Below are positions 46,169-55,556 of a stretch of DNA of 64,000 bases, one piece after another (position 1 is the first letter of the stretch; every line of letters starts with the position of its first letter). Where the stretch lies: the NCBI RefSeq assembly GCF_000317205.1, contig NZ_AJLK01000087.1, forward strand, positions 83,351 to 147,350, given 5' to 3'. The notes below the pieces were generated by a model. That model was not told the DNA's origin and did no database searches. It was given only the letters and a program-made list of their open reading frames with translations. The DNA comes from Fischerella muscicola PCC 7414. GTDB lineage: Bacteria; Cyanobacteriota; Cyanobacteriia; Cyanobacteriales; Nostocaceae. Made by a program: the position numbers and the translations under genes.

Positions 46169-47245
46169 ATGTTTACGAAATTGGAGAAAGACTATCCTTT
46201 ATTACCAAATATCACAATAGAAGATTTAGATGAAAATAGTAGTTTAAAAAAAATGCTCCGTTGGGTAGGAGAAAATAAGCATGTAATTGATTTCGGCTGT
46301 GCTACAGGTTATTTTGCTCGATTGCTTAGTAGTAAAGGTTGCCAAGTCACAGGCATTGAAATCAATGCAAAAGCTGCTAAAATAGCCGAGCAATATTGTG
46401 AAAAAGTTATTGTTGCGGATTTAGATTTTGTTAACTTAAAAGATATTTTAACAGAAACAAGATTTGATATAGCTGTATTTGGAGATATTTTAGAACATTT
46501 ACGAAACCCTTGGAAAGTATTAGAAGAAACTAGGGAAATATTACAGCCAGGAGGATACGTAATAGCTTCTATTCCTAACATTGCTCATGGAGCGATCCGT
46601 TTAGCTTTATTACAAGGAAAGTTTGAATATACAGAACTTGGTATTTTAGACAATACACATTTAAGATTTTTTACCCGTCAAACTGTTACAGAATTATTCG
46701 AGCGTTCTGGATATTTTGTTGATACTTGTGAACAAATAAAGTTACCAATTTTTTCTGGTTCTGAATGGATACCTCATATAGATAAAAATCAGGTTGATAT
46801 TAATGTCATTAATGCGATTGAACAAGACGAAGATGCAGATACATTGCAGTTTGTCCTACGAGCATTTCCTTTAAGCTTAGAGGGGAAATATTCATCTTTA
46901 TATCAACAATATTCTCTATTATCTGAAGAATATAATAATTGCCAAAATCAGCTTAAAGAAATGTATGCCGAGTTGAAGCGATCGCACCTTGCTTTAGAAG
47001 AAAAAGAAGTTCAGCTAGAAAAAACTCAAACACAATTAGAAGAAGTACAAAACCAACTGCAACAAGCACAATCTCACTTACAAGAAATTCAGCAACAATG
47101 GCAAATTATACAAACTCAGTTACAGCAAGCTCATACAGCCTGGGAAGATTGCCAAAACATTATAAAAGGTATGGAAAGTAGTAAATTTTGGAAACTTCGT
47201 CAAGTTTGGTTTCAACTCAAAAAAGCTTTTATTTCATCAAGATAA
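46169..47245 (+). CDS. SAM methyltransferase with coiled-coil tail (glycan-modifying)
   Basis: 358 residues. The methyltransferase domain (1-220) has VIDFGCATGYFARLL as motif I and FDIAVFGDILEHLRNPWKVL. A Gln-rich coiled coil follows (about 250-330) and the last residues are MESSKFWKLRQVWFQLKKAF. It lies 13 bp after the ABC ATPase gene, so they are co-transcribed. Such enzymes can methylate or cap a polysaccharide end that a Wzt domain recognises; that role is inferred. Confidence 0.85.
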   Translation: MFTKLEKDYPLLPNITIEDLDENSSLKKMLRWVGENKHVIDFGCATGYFARLLSSKGCQVTGIEINAKAAKIAEQYCEKVIVADLDFVNLKDILTETRFDIAVFGDILEHLRNPWKVLEETREILQPGGYVIASIPNIAHGAIRLALLQGKFEYTELGILDNTHLRFFTRQTVTELFERSGYFVDTCEQIKLPIFSGSEWIPHIDKNQVDINVINAIEQDEDADTLQFVLRAFPLSLEGKYSSLYQQYSLLSEEYNNCQNQLKEMYAELKRSHLALEEKEVQLEKTQTQLEEVQNQLQQAQSHLQEIQQQWQIIQTQLQQAHTAWEDCQNIIKGMESSKFWKLRQVWFQLKKAFISSR

Positions 47246-47253
47246 ACTCAGCT

Positions 47254-48528
47254 ATGATTAAGACAGAACAACAATCTCAATTGCTATTACAACAAGCTAA
47301 ACTCAACTCACGACACTCAGAATTATTGGCAAATCAAACAGAATTAAATACTAAGTATTTACAACAAAATCTGGTATTAGAGCATCATAAAATTAAGTCG
47401 GGAAAAAACTTTTATATATCAACGCGATTAGAACCAAAACCAATCAAAATAAAAGATACGAATTTAACTATAGATGAAAAAAGATTATTATATATATCTC
47501 GTTTAAAATCAGCACAGTTGTGTGAAAAAATGGGTTATCCACCCTGGAATTTAAAATCAAATTCTGCATATGAACTGTGCGATAATCCATCTGTATCAGT
47601 GATAATTACACTGTATAACTACTCAGAATATATTTGTGAATGCTTAGAAAGTGTTTCTCAGACAGATATCAGTAATATACCAGGAGGTATTGAAGTATTA
47701 GTTATTGACGATTGTTCGACAGATAATTCAGCTAATTTAGTCTTAAAATATTTGCAAAAATCTCAATTACCAATCTGTTTAGTTAGCAAATGGTTTAATA
47801 CTGGCTTAGCAGATGCTAGAAACGTAGGATTGAAATTAGCTCGTTCTCCCTATGTTTTTATATTAGATGCTGATAACTGGATTTATCCGAATTGCTTATC
47901 TGTGCTTTTTGAGAATATTCAATCTTCTCGATATGCTGCGGTTTATGGTGAAATTCAAAAATTTGATAATCAAACAAAACAAGAAATGAATCGGATTTCT
48001 TGCTATGAGTGGGATATACATAAGTTAGTGAAACAGCCATATATAGATGCTATGGCTATGTTTGATAAAAATATATTACTAAAACTCGGTGGATATTCTA
48101 CAGAGTTAATTGAATACGGCTGGTTTGGATGGGATGACTATGATCTCTGGCTCAAAATAGCACAATCAAACTACTCATGTAAACTTATACCCAAAGTACT
48201 CAGTTGTTATAGAGTACATGCTGAGTCAATGATTAATACCACTAACAAATATTCACTTAATATAGCTAAATATTTTTGTCATAAATTTGTCAAATTAGCT
48301 AATAAATATCATGCATCAGATATGTTGTTTGGTTTTCCTAAAAGTGAAATTTATCTTGAACTAAATCTCTGTTCTCAGCAAACTCAAAATAATTTCATCC
48401 TCCAAGAACTGCAATCTGCTTATGCTCAAATTGCAACTATGAAATCAAGTAAGTTTTGGAAATTAAGAAATCAGTGGTTAAAATTGAAAAAGCTTTTAGG
48501 TTTAGCGAAAGATGCTGAAATTTTTTAG
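47254..48528 (+). CDS. Family 2 glycosyltransferase
   Basis: 424 residues from ATG 47254, 8 bp after the methyltransferase stop. An N-terminal Gln-rich helix is followed by a GT-A domain: VSVIITLYNYSEYICECLES, IEVLVIDDCSTDNS, and YVFILDADNWIYP with the DxD motif. The C-terminus ends MKSSKFWKLRNQWLKLKKLL, close to the tail of the preceding methyltransferase. Donor and acceptor are unknown. A longer reading that overlaps the previous gene is unlikely. Confidence 0.88.
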   Translation: MIKTEQQSQLLLQQAKLNSRHSELLANQTELNTKYLQQNLVLEHHKIKSGKNFYISTRLEPKPIKIKDTNLTIDEKRLLYISRLKSAQLCEKMGYPPWNLKSNSAYELCDNPSVSVIITLYNYSEYICECLESVSQTDISNIPGGIEVLVIDDCSTDNSANLVLKYLQKSQLPICLVSKWFNTGLADARNVGLKLARSPYVFILDADNWIYPNCLSVLFENIQSSRYAAVYGEIQKFDNQTKQEMNRISCYEWDIHKLVKQPYIDAMAMFDKNILLKLGGYSTELIEYGWFGWDDYDLWLKIAQSNYSCKLIPKVLSCYRVHAESMINTTNKYSLNIAKYFCHKFVKLANKYHASDMLFGFPKSEIYLELNLCSQQTQNNFILQELQSAYAQIATMKSSKFWKLRNQWLKLKKLLGLAKDAEIF

Positions 48529-48613
48529 ATGTTGCTTCAATACTTCTATAAGTTTAGAAATTAACCTGTAATTAAAGACAATTCAGTTAAGGCTAGCATA
48601 TTTTGTAATTTCA

Positions 48614-49543
48614 ATGTCACACTATAAAGTAGCAGCTTACATAACAGCTTATCAAGAAATAGCAGCACTGAATAAAACTATCATAGCCATCACAAAACAG
48701 TCATATCCAATTGAAAAAATTTTAATAATTGATAATTCTCAAAATCAAATCATCACTGATAATAGCTATGAGAAGATTATTGTAGATTTTCATCCTGAAA
48801 ATATTGGTGTTGCTGGAGGATTAAAAATTGCCGTTGGCTGGGCGATCCAACAAGGTTATGATTTTCTTTGGTTGTTTGATCAAGATAGTGAACCTAATTC
48901 TGATGTTTTAGAAAAACTGTTAGCTTATTACCAATGCTTATCTAAAGATAAAAATATAGGAATTATTGCTCCAGCAATATTTGATATTAATACAAAGCAA
49001 GAATTTCCAGGCTGTGTATTTCAAGATTATAAGCTTGTGCCTTTTCCTGGAGCTGCTACCATCCAGAGTTTCTATCAATGTGATGCTGTCATTACTTCTG
49101 GTTCTCTCATAAATATTAATGCAGCTAAATGTATTGAACTACCAAGAGCAGATTTATTTTTAGATGCGGTAGATTATGCTTACTGTATGAACTTCCGGAA
49201 TCATGGATATGAAATAATTGTTGTCAAAAGTCTAATGATGAAACATCGTATAGGAAATTACTCTCTAGTCAAAGATAGATTTAAAAAACATATAAATACA
49301 TTCAGCACTTTTATTTGTTCTCCCTCTCGCTATTACTATGCTTGTAGAAATCATACGTTTTTGGAAACAAGGCTTGTAGCAAAAATTAAGTTGTATCGCT
49401 CTATAGCGTACAGGATAAAATTTTTAATCATGATGATGCAGAGAATTATTCGTTACGAAGCAGATTTAGTATTATTGAAACTATGGGCTTGTATCGTGGG
49501 AACTTTTGATGGTTTTCGTGGCAAATTGGGTAAAACTTGGTAA
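48614..49543 (+). CDS. Family 2 glycosyltransferase (rhamnosyltransferase-like)
   Basis: 309 residues with VAAYITAYQEIAALNKTIIA at the start, ENIGVAGGLKIAVGWAIQQGYDFLWLFDQDSEP containing the DxD motif, and a typical SGSLININAAKCIELPRADLFLDAVDYAY acceptor segment. This pattern is that of dTDP-rhamnosyltransferases of the RfbF type. Part of the same surface-glycan cluster. AT-content is higher than in neighbouring genes outside the cluster. Confidence 0.86.
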   Translation: MSHYKVAAYITAYQEIAALNKTIIAITKQSYPIEKILIIDNSQNQIITDNSYEKIIVDFHPENIGVAGGLKIAVGWAIQQGYDFLWLFDQDSEPNSDVLEKLLAYYQCLSKDKNIGIIAPAIFDINTKQEFPGCVFQDYKLVPFPGAATIQSFYQCDAVITSGSLININAAKCIELPRADLFLDAVDYAYCMNFRNHGYEIIVVKSLMMKHRIGNYSLVKDRFKKHINTFSTFICSPSRYYYACRNHTFLETRLVAKIKLYRSIAYRIKFLIMMMQRIIRYEADLVLLKLWACIVGTFDGFRGKLGKTW

Positions 49544-49735
49544 ACAATCTGTGTTCATCTGTGTTCATCTGTGTTCGTTTTTCTCTACCCAACTCCATTG
49601 TCAACCTACCATATCTTTTATTAATCGACCACCGATGCACACCGATGCACACAGATGGATGATTCGTGTGGATTGAGTTTTTTTTTCGTCTATCGCTTCT
49701 TTACAAAATACTTAAGTGCTGACTATCAACTCAAG

Positions 49736-50338
49736 TTATGAAACTGTCTGTAAAATCAATACAGCGATCGCACTTAATCCGTCACCAAACTCAGGAATCA
49801 AAAATAGCATCATTAAAGCAAACAATCCAAAGTAGGTATATTGCAGTGGTTTTAAACTTGGGAATATCTCGCTGAAGATATAGAAACCGTCCAAAGGTGG
49901 AATAGGTAAGAGATTAAACAAAAACAGCATCAAGTTGATGTGTGCTGCCATGTAAAAGAATTGAAAACTTAAAAACTCTGCATAGGTATAATTAGCAAGT
50001 AGTTTTAGCAGTGCGATGCATATAAAAGCTAAACCTAAATTGCACAATGAGCCTGCTACGGATACTAAAATATTACCTATTCTTTGTGAACGAAAATTAG
50101 AAGCATTTATTGGCATTTTCCCCCAAGTAATACCAGCTACACACAGAAAGATAATTGATTCCCATCCCATGTGTACTAGAGGATTAAGAGTGATATGTCC
50201 TTGTTTACGGGGAGTGTCGTCTCCTTGACTCAAAGCAACTAAACCATGAGCAAGTTCGTGTAAACTAATTGAGATGATGACAATGATCACCACTCTCAAA
50301 AATACTATTGGGCTAACAATTAGTGTTTCAATAAACAT
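49736..50338 (-). CDS. Site-2-protease-family membrane metalloprotease (M50)
   Basis: 200 residues. The zinc motif HELAHGL is at about residue 27-33, and NLLPIPPLDGFYIF supplies the third ligand. About five membrane helices. Members cut membrane proteins or stabilise other proteins; the short form without PDZ is common in cyanobacteria. It lies 12 bp downstream of the prohibitin gene on the same strand, so co-transcription is likely. Confidence 0.88.
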   Translation of the reverse strand: MFIETLIVSPIVFLRVVIIVIISISLHELAHGLVALSQGDDTPRKQGHITLNPLVHMGWESIIFLCVAGITWGKMPINASNFRSQRIGNILVSVAGSLCNLGLAFICIALLKLLANYTYAEFLSFQFFYMAAHINLMLFLFNLLPIPPLDGFYIFSEIFPSLKPLQYTYFGLFALMMLFLIPEFGDGLSAIAVLILQTVS

Positions 50339-50350
50339 AGTTCAAAGCAG

Positions 50351-51196
50351 CTATTGATTAGCTTGTTTTTGAGAGTCTAAATTAGTAGGGTTAATATTAA
50401 TTAATGGCAAGCTGCCATTACCACCCATGACTGTGGGGAAATGTCCGTCCCATTTTTCTATTGCTTGCTTTTGCAGCAACTCTGGAGTTAAAGTTAGTCT
50501 TAATAATTTTTGTGCTTCTGCTTGACCTTTAGCACGGTTAATGTCTGCTTGTGCTTCTTGGGTTGCTTTTTTCGCAATAAATTCTGCCTGTTTAGCTTCT
50601 TGTTCAGCTATTTGTTTAGCTTCAATCGCCCGACTAAACTCTGGAGAAAAAGCAAAATCGACTAAAGATACATCATCAACAATTACACCATAAGCAGCAA
50701 GACGAGTTTTTAAATCATTATCAATTTCTTGTTTTAATTCTGTTCTCTTGGTGATGATTTCTTCTGCTGTTTTTTTAGCAGTAGCTGCTTTCAAAACTTC
50801 AGAAACTGCGGGAGTCATAATTCCCAAAACAATTTGTTCATTATCTCCAACTTTTTGGAAAACTTTATTTATCCGTGTTGGATCTATATGCCAATTGACA
50901 GCAAGTTCGGTTGTAACTTTTTGCAAATCACGAGAAGCAGCATCAGCTTTAAAACTATTTTTAGCAACTCTAACATTCAATTTTCTTACAGATGTGATTA
51001 CTGGCATAATTGGGTGGATACCTTCATCTAATACCCTGTCTTGAACTTTGCCAAATTGCATGACAACACCCCTTTCTCCGGCGTTTACAATCGTAAAGGG
51101 GCGAAAAATAAATGCCAAGATTAATACCATCACTCCTCCACCCAAATAAAAACCAAATGGAAAGTTTCTTTCTATGTTTCTTCTAGTGCTATGCAT
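50351..51196 (-). CDS. Prohibitin/SPFH-domain protein
   Basis: 281 residues from ATG 51196; a longer reading is less likely. One N-terminal membrane helix (FYLGGGVMVLILAFIF), then the SPFH domain (TIVNAGERGVVMQFGKVQDR) and a charged coiled coil (AEQEAKQAEFIAKKATQEAQ). Such proteins form ring scaffolds on the cytoplasmic membrane and often regulate membrane proteases. The adjoining M50 protease gene fits that theme. Confidence 0.9.
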   Translation of the reverse strand: MHSTRRNIERNFPFGFYLGGGVMVLILAFIFRPFTIVNAGERGVVMQFGKVQDRVLDEGIHPIMPVITSVRKLNVRVAKNSFKADAASRDLQKVTTELAVNWHIDPTRINKVFQKVGDNEQIVLGIMTPAVSEVLKAATAKKTAEEIITKRTELKQEIDNDLKTRLAAYGVIVDDVSLVDFAFSPEFSRAIEAKQIAEQEAKQAEFIAKKATQEAQADINRAKGQAEAQKLLRLTLTPELLQKQAIEKWDGHFPTVMGGNGSLPLININPTNLDSQKQANQ

Positions 51197-51460
51197 ACTT
51201 GTATTATTCCCAGTAAAGTATATTGAAATAAGGGGAAATATTGAGTCAATGAGTAGTACAGTACTCACAACACACATCGCTTAATTTATGTGTCTAACTA
51301 CTAATCTAGTAAAAATAAATTCGCTATCTGATCTTTAACAAAAAGTTACAATATTTCTAACATTAATGAATGATATTGTTAGATACACAATTTCCTTTAG
51401 TGATTTCGGAAAAATCATTTTCTACCGGGTAGTAGTCATTCACCACCCAGAAAATTAGAT

Positions 51461-52126
51461 ATGAAAATTAGTCAACGTCATGCTTGGACTTTGAGTGTAG
51501 AGGAAGCGATCGCTATTCAAGAACAAATGCAGACTGAAGTAATTACCTCAGATCAACTCCAGCAACCTGTACAATATGTTGCTGGTGTCGATATGGGTTT
51601 TGAAGCTGATGGTACTATTAGCAGAGCAGCAGTAGCAGTGCTAAGTTTTCCAGAATTGGAATTACAAGAAACGAGCTTAGCACGTCGTCCCACATCTTTT
51701 CCCTACATTCCTGGCTTCCTTTCATTTCGGGAAATACCTGCTGTCTTAGATGCCTTAGAAAAGATAAAAATTACACCAGATTTAATTTTATGTGATGGTC
51801 AAGGAATAGCCCATCCTCGACGATTTGGTATAGCTTGCCATTTGGGCATTATCGTAGATATACCTACAATTGGTGTAGCAAAATCATTACTTGTTGGTAA
51901 ACATCAAGAACTACCAGACACACGAGGTAGTTGGCAACCCTTAACACATAAAGGTGAAATAGTCGGGGCTGTCTTGCGAACCCGTGTCGGAGTCAAGCCT
52001 GTATATGTTTCTAGTGGACATCGCATTAGTCTACCTACAGCAATTGACTACGTACTACGCTGCACACCAAAATATCGCTTACCAGAGACTACACGAATTG
52101 CTGACAAACTGGCAAGCGATCGCTAA
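51461..52126 (+). CDS. nfi: Endonuclease V
   Basis: 221 residues. Cuts DNA near deoxyinosine in repair of deaminated adenine. Key parts are YVAGVDMGF with the catalytic Asp, RRPTSFPYIPGFLSFREIPA (the PYIPG wedge), LILCDGQGIAHPRRFGIACHLG with the second catalytic Asp, and PTIGVAKSLL. Complete. Stands alone. Confidence 0.94.
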   Translation: MKISQRHAWTLSVEEAIAIQEQMQTEVITSDQLQQPVQYVAGVDMGFEADGTISRAAVAVLSFPELELQETSLARRPTSFPYIPGFLSFREIPAVLDALEKIKITPDLILCDGQGIAHPRRFGIACHLGIIVDIPTIGVAKSLLVGKHQELPDTRGSWQPLTHKGEIVGAVLRTRVGVKPVYVSSGHRISLPTAIDYVLRCTPKYRLPETTRIADKLASDR

Positions 52127-52423
52127 GCACAAAATTCCACAAACTCGTAAATACTCCGCGAACCTTTGCGCTACCTTTGCGTCCCTCTGCGTTTACAAAC
52201 ACCATAATTTTACGCAAAGCAACACTAATACCATTTCATGTTAATCACGGTACATTAAATCCTGTAGAGACGTGCCATGGCACGTCTCTACAACTATCAA
52301 AATAAATTACTTTCTAAAGTTTCATCTAAATATGTTGTAATTAGTTGCTTGCACCTGCCTTATCGTGTTAGGAATCGCACAGGGAGGAATTGTATATAAG
52401 ATATAAGTTTTGGGGGGAGAACA
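52127..52423. other. Intergenic region with repeats
   Basis: Holds a CGCGAACCTTTGCGCTACCTTTGCG-type dispersed repeat (about 52155-52195), the palindrome at 52268-52287 and the leader of the FHA gene with GGGGGGAGAACA as ribosome-binding site. No gene seen. Confidence 0.5.
52268..52287. repeat. Perfect 20-bp palindrome, copy 4
   Basis: AGACGTGCCATGGCACGTCT, here flanked symmetrically by TGTAG and CTACAA, giving an extended palindrome of about 28 bases. Confidence 0.85.
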
Positions 52424-53074
52424 ATGAACGTACTAACTTTACAGTGGCAAGACGCCGGTCAAATAAAAATTCAGAAAATTCACGAAAAACAGCCAAGTAA
52501 AAATCCTGGCACTATCCGTATTGGTCGCGATCCAGTCCGGTGTGATATTGTGTTGAGTCATCCTACAGTGTCAGGCTTACACGTAGAAATCTTTTTTAAC
52601 GCCCAGCAGCAGCGTTTTTTGATGAAAAATTTGCGTGAACAAAATCCTCCCCTTGTAGATGGACAGAAACTCGTTCAAGGTGAAATGCCTCTGAGTGAAG
52701 GCAGCATTATTTACTTAGGACAACAACTACTCAAAGTAACAGAAGTTTCTGTTCCAGGAGGTAGCACCGTACCACCAACCATTTTGACACCACCACAACC
52801 ACAAGCTACCAATCCTCCACCAGTACCAGTAGCACAACCACAGGCACATCCCAATTATCACCAACCTACACCACCCCGGCAACCACAACCACAAGCAGCA
52901 CATCATCCCGTCACTCCCGCTGTGCAACAGCAACCACAACCACAAGGCGTTTATGGTTTGCAATGTCCCAGATGTAAAAAACTTTCTTCGTATAAAGACT
53001 TGCTACTAGGCTGTCAGCACTGTGGTCATTCTTTACAAGATGCCCTCAGCGTCTTAGTACCACCGAGTCATTAG
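52424..53074 (+). CDS. FHA-domain protein with zinc ribbon
   Basis: 216 residues. The FHA domain (about 15-105) shows IRIGRDPVRCDIVLSHPTVSGLHVEIF, with the phosphothreonine-contacting Arg, Ser and His. A Pro/Gln-rich linker follows, then a C-terminal zinc ribbon (CPRCKK...CQHCGH, about 184-204). It should bind phosphothreonine proteins; no enzyme domain. The next gene, 115 bp on, also starts with an FHA domain. Confidence 0.85.
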   Translation: MNVLTLQWQDAGQIKIQKIHEKQPSKNPGTIRIGRDPVRCDIVLSHPTVSGLHVEIFFNAQQQRFLMKNLREQNPPLVDGQKLVQGEMPLSEGSIIYLGQQLLKVTEVSVPGGSTVPPTILTPPQPQATNPPPVPVAQPQAHPNYHQPTPPRQPQPQAAHHPVTPAVQQQPQPQGVYGLQCPRCKKLSSYKDLLLGCQHCGHSLQDALSVLVPPSH

Positions 53075-53189
53075 GGGCTTGCAAATAACAAGGAGACAAA
53101 GGAGACAGGGGAGAAAATAAACATAACTACTAAATTAATAACAACCATTACATAAGCTATATTTACTTAACTTACCAGTAGAAATACTT

Positions 53190-55178
53190 ATGAATAACGG
53201 TTCTTTAGAAATTCAATTACTCTGGCAAGATCCAGTTACAGGAGAAAGACGAGAACCAAGGTTGAGAGTACCTATTGCCTTCGGTAGAGAATTTGCCCGG
53301 ATGCCTGCCGAACTTAGAGGACAACCAGTAGCCCGGATGCTATTAAATCATGACCAAGTTTCTCGCTTCCATGCCTTGATTGAATGGGAACAAAACCAAC
53401 TAGTGGTGACAGATCAAGGCAGCGTCAATGGTATCTATGTTAACGGTCAACGCCAGACACGGTCTGTAATCAACAGTGGCGATATTTTACAAATAGGCCC
53501 TTACGTCATTTCTTTAACCTTTGCCGCCTCTGTTCCAGCTAGTCCTCCTATTCCTTCCCCGCCAACCCCCAGTGGGAATTCTGTCATTATCTTCAACCCC
53601 AACACCAACCTCCCAGATCCTACTTTAGCTCCCCAAGTGGTAACACCACTAGGTAGCAATTTTCCACCACCAGTCTTTCAGCAGGAACTTGTCTCTGTTC
53701 AAGCACTTCATGCTACGGGTATGCCTGTAGATGAAACTTACTATTTAGCTGTGGGAGCAGGATTAGGTAGTTTTATCTGGGTAGATTTACTAAGATTGTG
53801 TGGTGTTAAAACTGACAAAATAGCGGCACTGGGTATAGATAAAGAACCCTATGCCCGTTACAAACTTCTGTGTATGAATTCCCAAATTCCTTTACACGAA
53901 AGATTGCGTTCTAATTCTGACTCTTGTCCTGACAATATTTGGGGTTGGCCTAGCTATGCCTTGCGAGAAGCTTGGCATGACTTTGGCAAAGGCAGAATTG
54001 ATCAGTCTATCAAACATCTATGGAAGGTTTTTGCTGAACCTACTTTTGCTGAAACCTATACTCCCCGTGCAGGTAATGTATTTGATTCCATCGACCGGGA
54101 GGCAAGACGTATCGGTTGGGACAAAATTTATCGGTTTGGACGAGTCTTGGCAATTCGCAAAACAGATGATGGCAGGTATTGCGTAGCCTATTCTCGTGGG
54201 CGTGGGAACCATGCCTTTTTTGTCAGCCGTTATTTGCATTTGGCGACTGGTTATCCAGCGTTGCAATTTCTTCCCCATTTACAAGCTTATCGGGAAAGAT
54301 ACAAAGACTTTAAGTCGGTTGTGAATGCTTATGAAGACCACAACCACATCTACGAACTGTTAGAACGTCAGGGTGGTAGAGTCTTAATTCAAGGACGAGG
54401 AATTGTTGCTTCTCGAATTGTGCAACGCATCTATGAGGCACGTAAGAGAAACCCGAATATTTCTATTTTGCATTTAATGCGATCGCCAAAACCCCAAGGT
54501 AATAAATACGGTACTTCCCAGCGCACTGTTAAACATCATATCGAGTTGCAACCATTTAACTGGCCCAAAGCTTGTTGGGGTGGAGAACTACGAGAAGTCC
54601 TAGAAAAAGCCAGCCCAGAGCAGCGTAAAGAATTAATATCTAACAAAGTATGGGGTGGAACTACAACTGCTGACCGCCTAGACTGGCAGTTTATCACAGA
54701 GGTTGGACTAAGAGAAGGCTGGTATAAAATTCAGTTTGCTGTCGTTACCAGAGTTGAACAGGACGCACAAAAACATATCGTTGCTTATATTCAAGACAAA
54801 GACTTTGGTGAAATTCAACTCCCTGCCGTTAATTTTATTATTGATGCTACTGGTCTTGATGCCAAAGTTAAAGAAAGCCCATTACTCAAAGATTTAGTTG
54901 AACATTATCACTTACCACTCAATCCTGTGGGACGTTTGAGTGTAGCTAACGACTTTGAGTTAGTAGAAATGCGTAACGCTCAAGGTAAAGTTTATGCCGC
55001 AGGAGCAATTACTTTCGGCGGACCCTACGCAGCAGTTGACAGTTTCCTTGGCTTGCAATACGCCTGCCTACGTGCTGTAGATGGTCTAGCCGCCGCCCGC
55101 GCCCCCGGTGTGCATAGTCTCAACCCCATCAGTTCCCTTGGGCAATGGTTAAAGTGGGTGTTTAATCAATCGCCTTAG
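53190..55178 (+). CDS. FHA domain fused to FAD/NAD(P)-dependent oxidoreductase
   Basis: 662 residues. An N-terminal FHA domain (about 1-115) has FGREFARM...LLNHDQVSRFHALIEW and DQGSVNGIYVNGQ. After a Pro-rich linker the rest is a flavoprotein: LAVGAGLGSFIWVDLLRLC (Rossmann), LHLATGYPALQFLP, RVLIQGRGIVASRIVQ (second Rossmann) and an ending VYAAGAITFGGPYAAVDSFLG. It resembles the lysine N-monooxygenase superfamily. Substrate unknown. The FHA part implies recruitment to, or control by, a Ser/Thr-kinase-phosphorylated partner. Confidence 0.82.
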   Translation: MNNGSLEIQLLWQDPVTGERREPRLRVPIAFGREFARMPAELRGQPVARMLLNHDQVSRFHALIEWEQNQLVVTDQGSVNGIYVNGQRQTRSVINSGDILQIGPYVISLTFAASVPASPPIPSPPTPSGNSVIIFNPNTNLPDPTLAPQVVTPLGSNFPPPVFQQELVSVQALHATGMPVDETYYLAVGAGLGSFIWVDLLRLCGVKTDKIAALGIDKEPYARYKLLCMNSQIPLHERLRSNSDSCPDNIWGWPSYALREAWHDFGKGRIDQSIKHLWKVFAEPTFAETYTPRAGNVFDSIDREARRIGWDKIYRFGRVLAIRKTDDGRYCVAYSRGRGNHAFFVSRYLHLATGYPALQFLPHLQAYRERYKDFKSVVNAYEDHNHIYELLERQGGRVLIQGRGIVASRIVQRIYEARKRNPNISILHLMRSPKPQGNKYGTSQRTVKHHIELQPFNWPKACWGGELREVLEKASPEQRKELISNKVWGGTTTADRLDWQFITEVGLREGWYKIQFAVVTRVEQDAQKHIVAYIQDKDFGEIQLPAVNFIIDATGLDAKVKESPLLKDLVEHYHLPLNPVGRLSVANDFELVEMRNAQGKVYAAGAITFGGPYAAVDSFLGLQYACLRAVDGLAAARAPGVHSLNPISSLGQWLKWVFNQSP

Positions 55179-55556
55179 TGGGGGATCGGGGATTGGGGAG
55201 ACAAGGAAGACAAGGGAGATGAATAACTATAACTAATAATCAATGACAAATGACCACCACCAACCAACAACTAACCACTAACAATTGACCCTTGACCATT
55301 GACAATTGACCATTGACCATTACCAATTTCCGTATCTTCTTCTATGGTTTATGAATTTATTGTAAAGAGAGTCAGTAGTAGAATACTGGGCAGGTCAATT
55401 TTAAAGTTTCATTAATCCCATCTAGAACGGCAAGACAGTTGCTATTGTCTTGTGTAAAAACTGTGTAAAAAGAAGTCATTGGCAGAAAATCAGATACTCT
55501 GAAATGGTGTAGAAATGTATAGAATTTTGTAAAGATATAAAATATAGTTTTTTCAA
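55179..55556. other. Intergenic region with tandem heptamers
   Basis: Contains GACCATTG/GACAATTG heptamer arrays (about 55285-55330) and then AT-rich sequence with no recognised gene. Confidence 0.5.
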
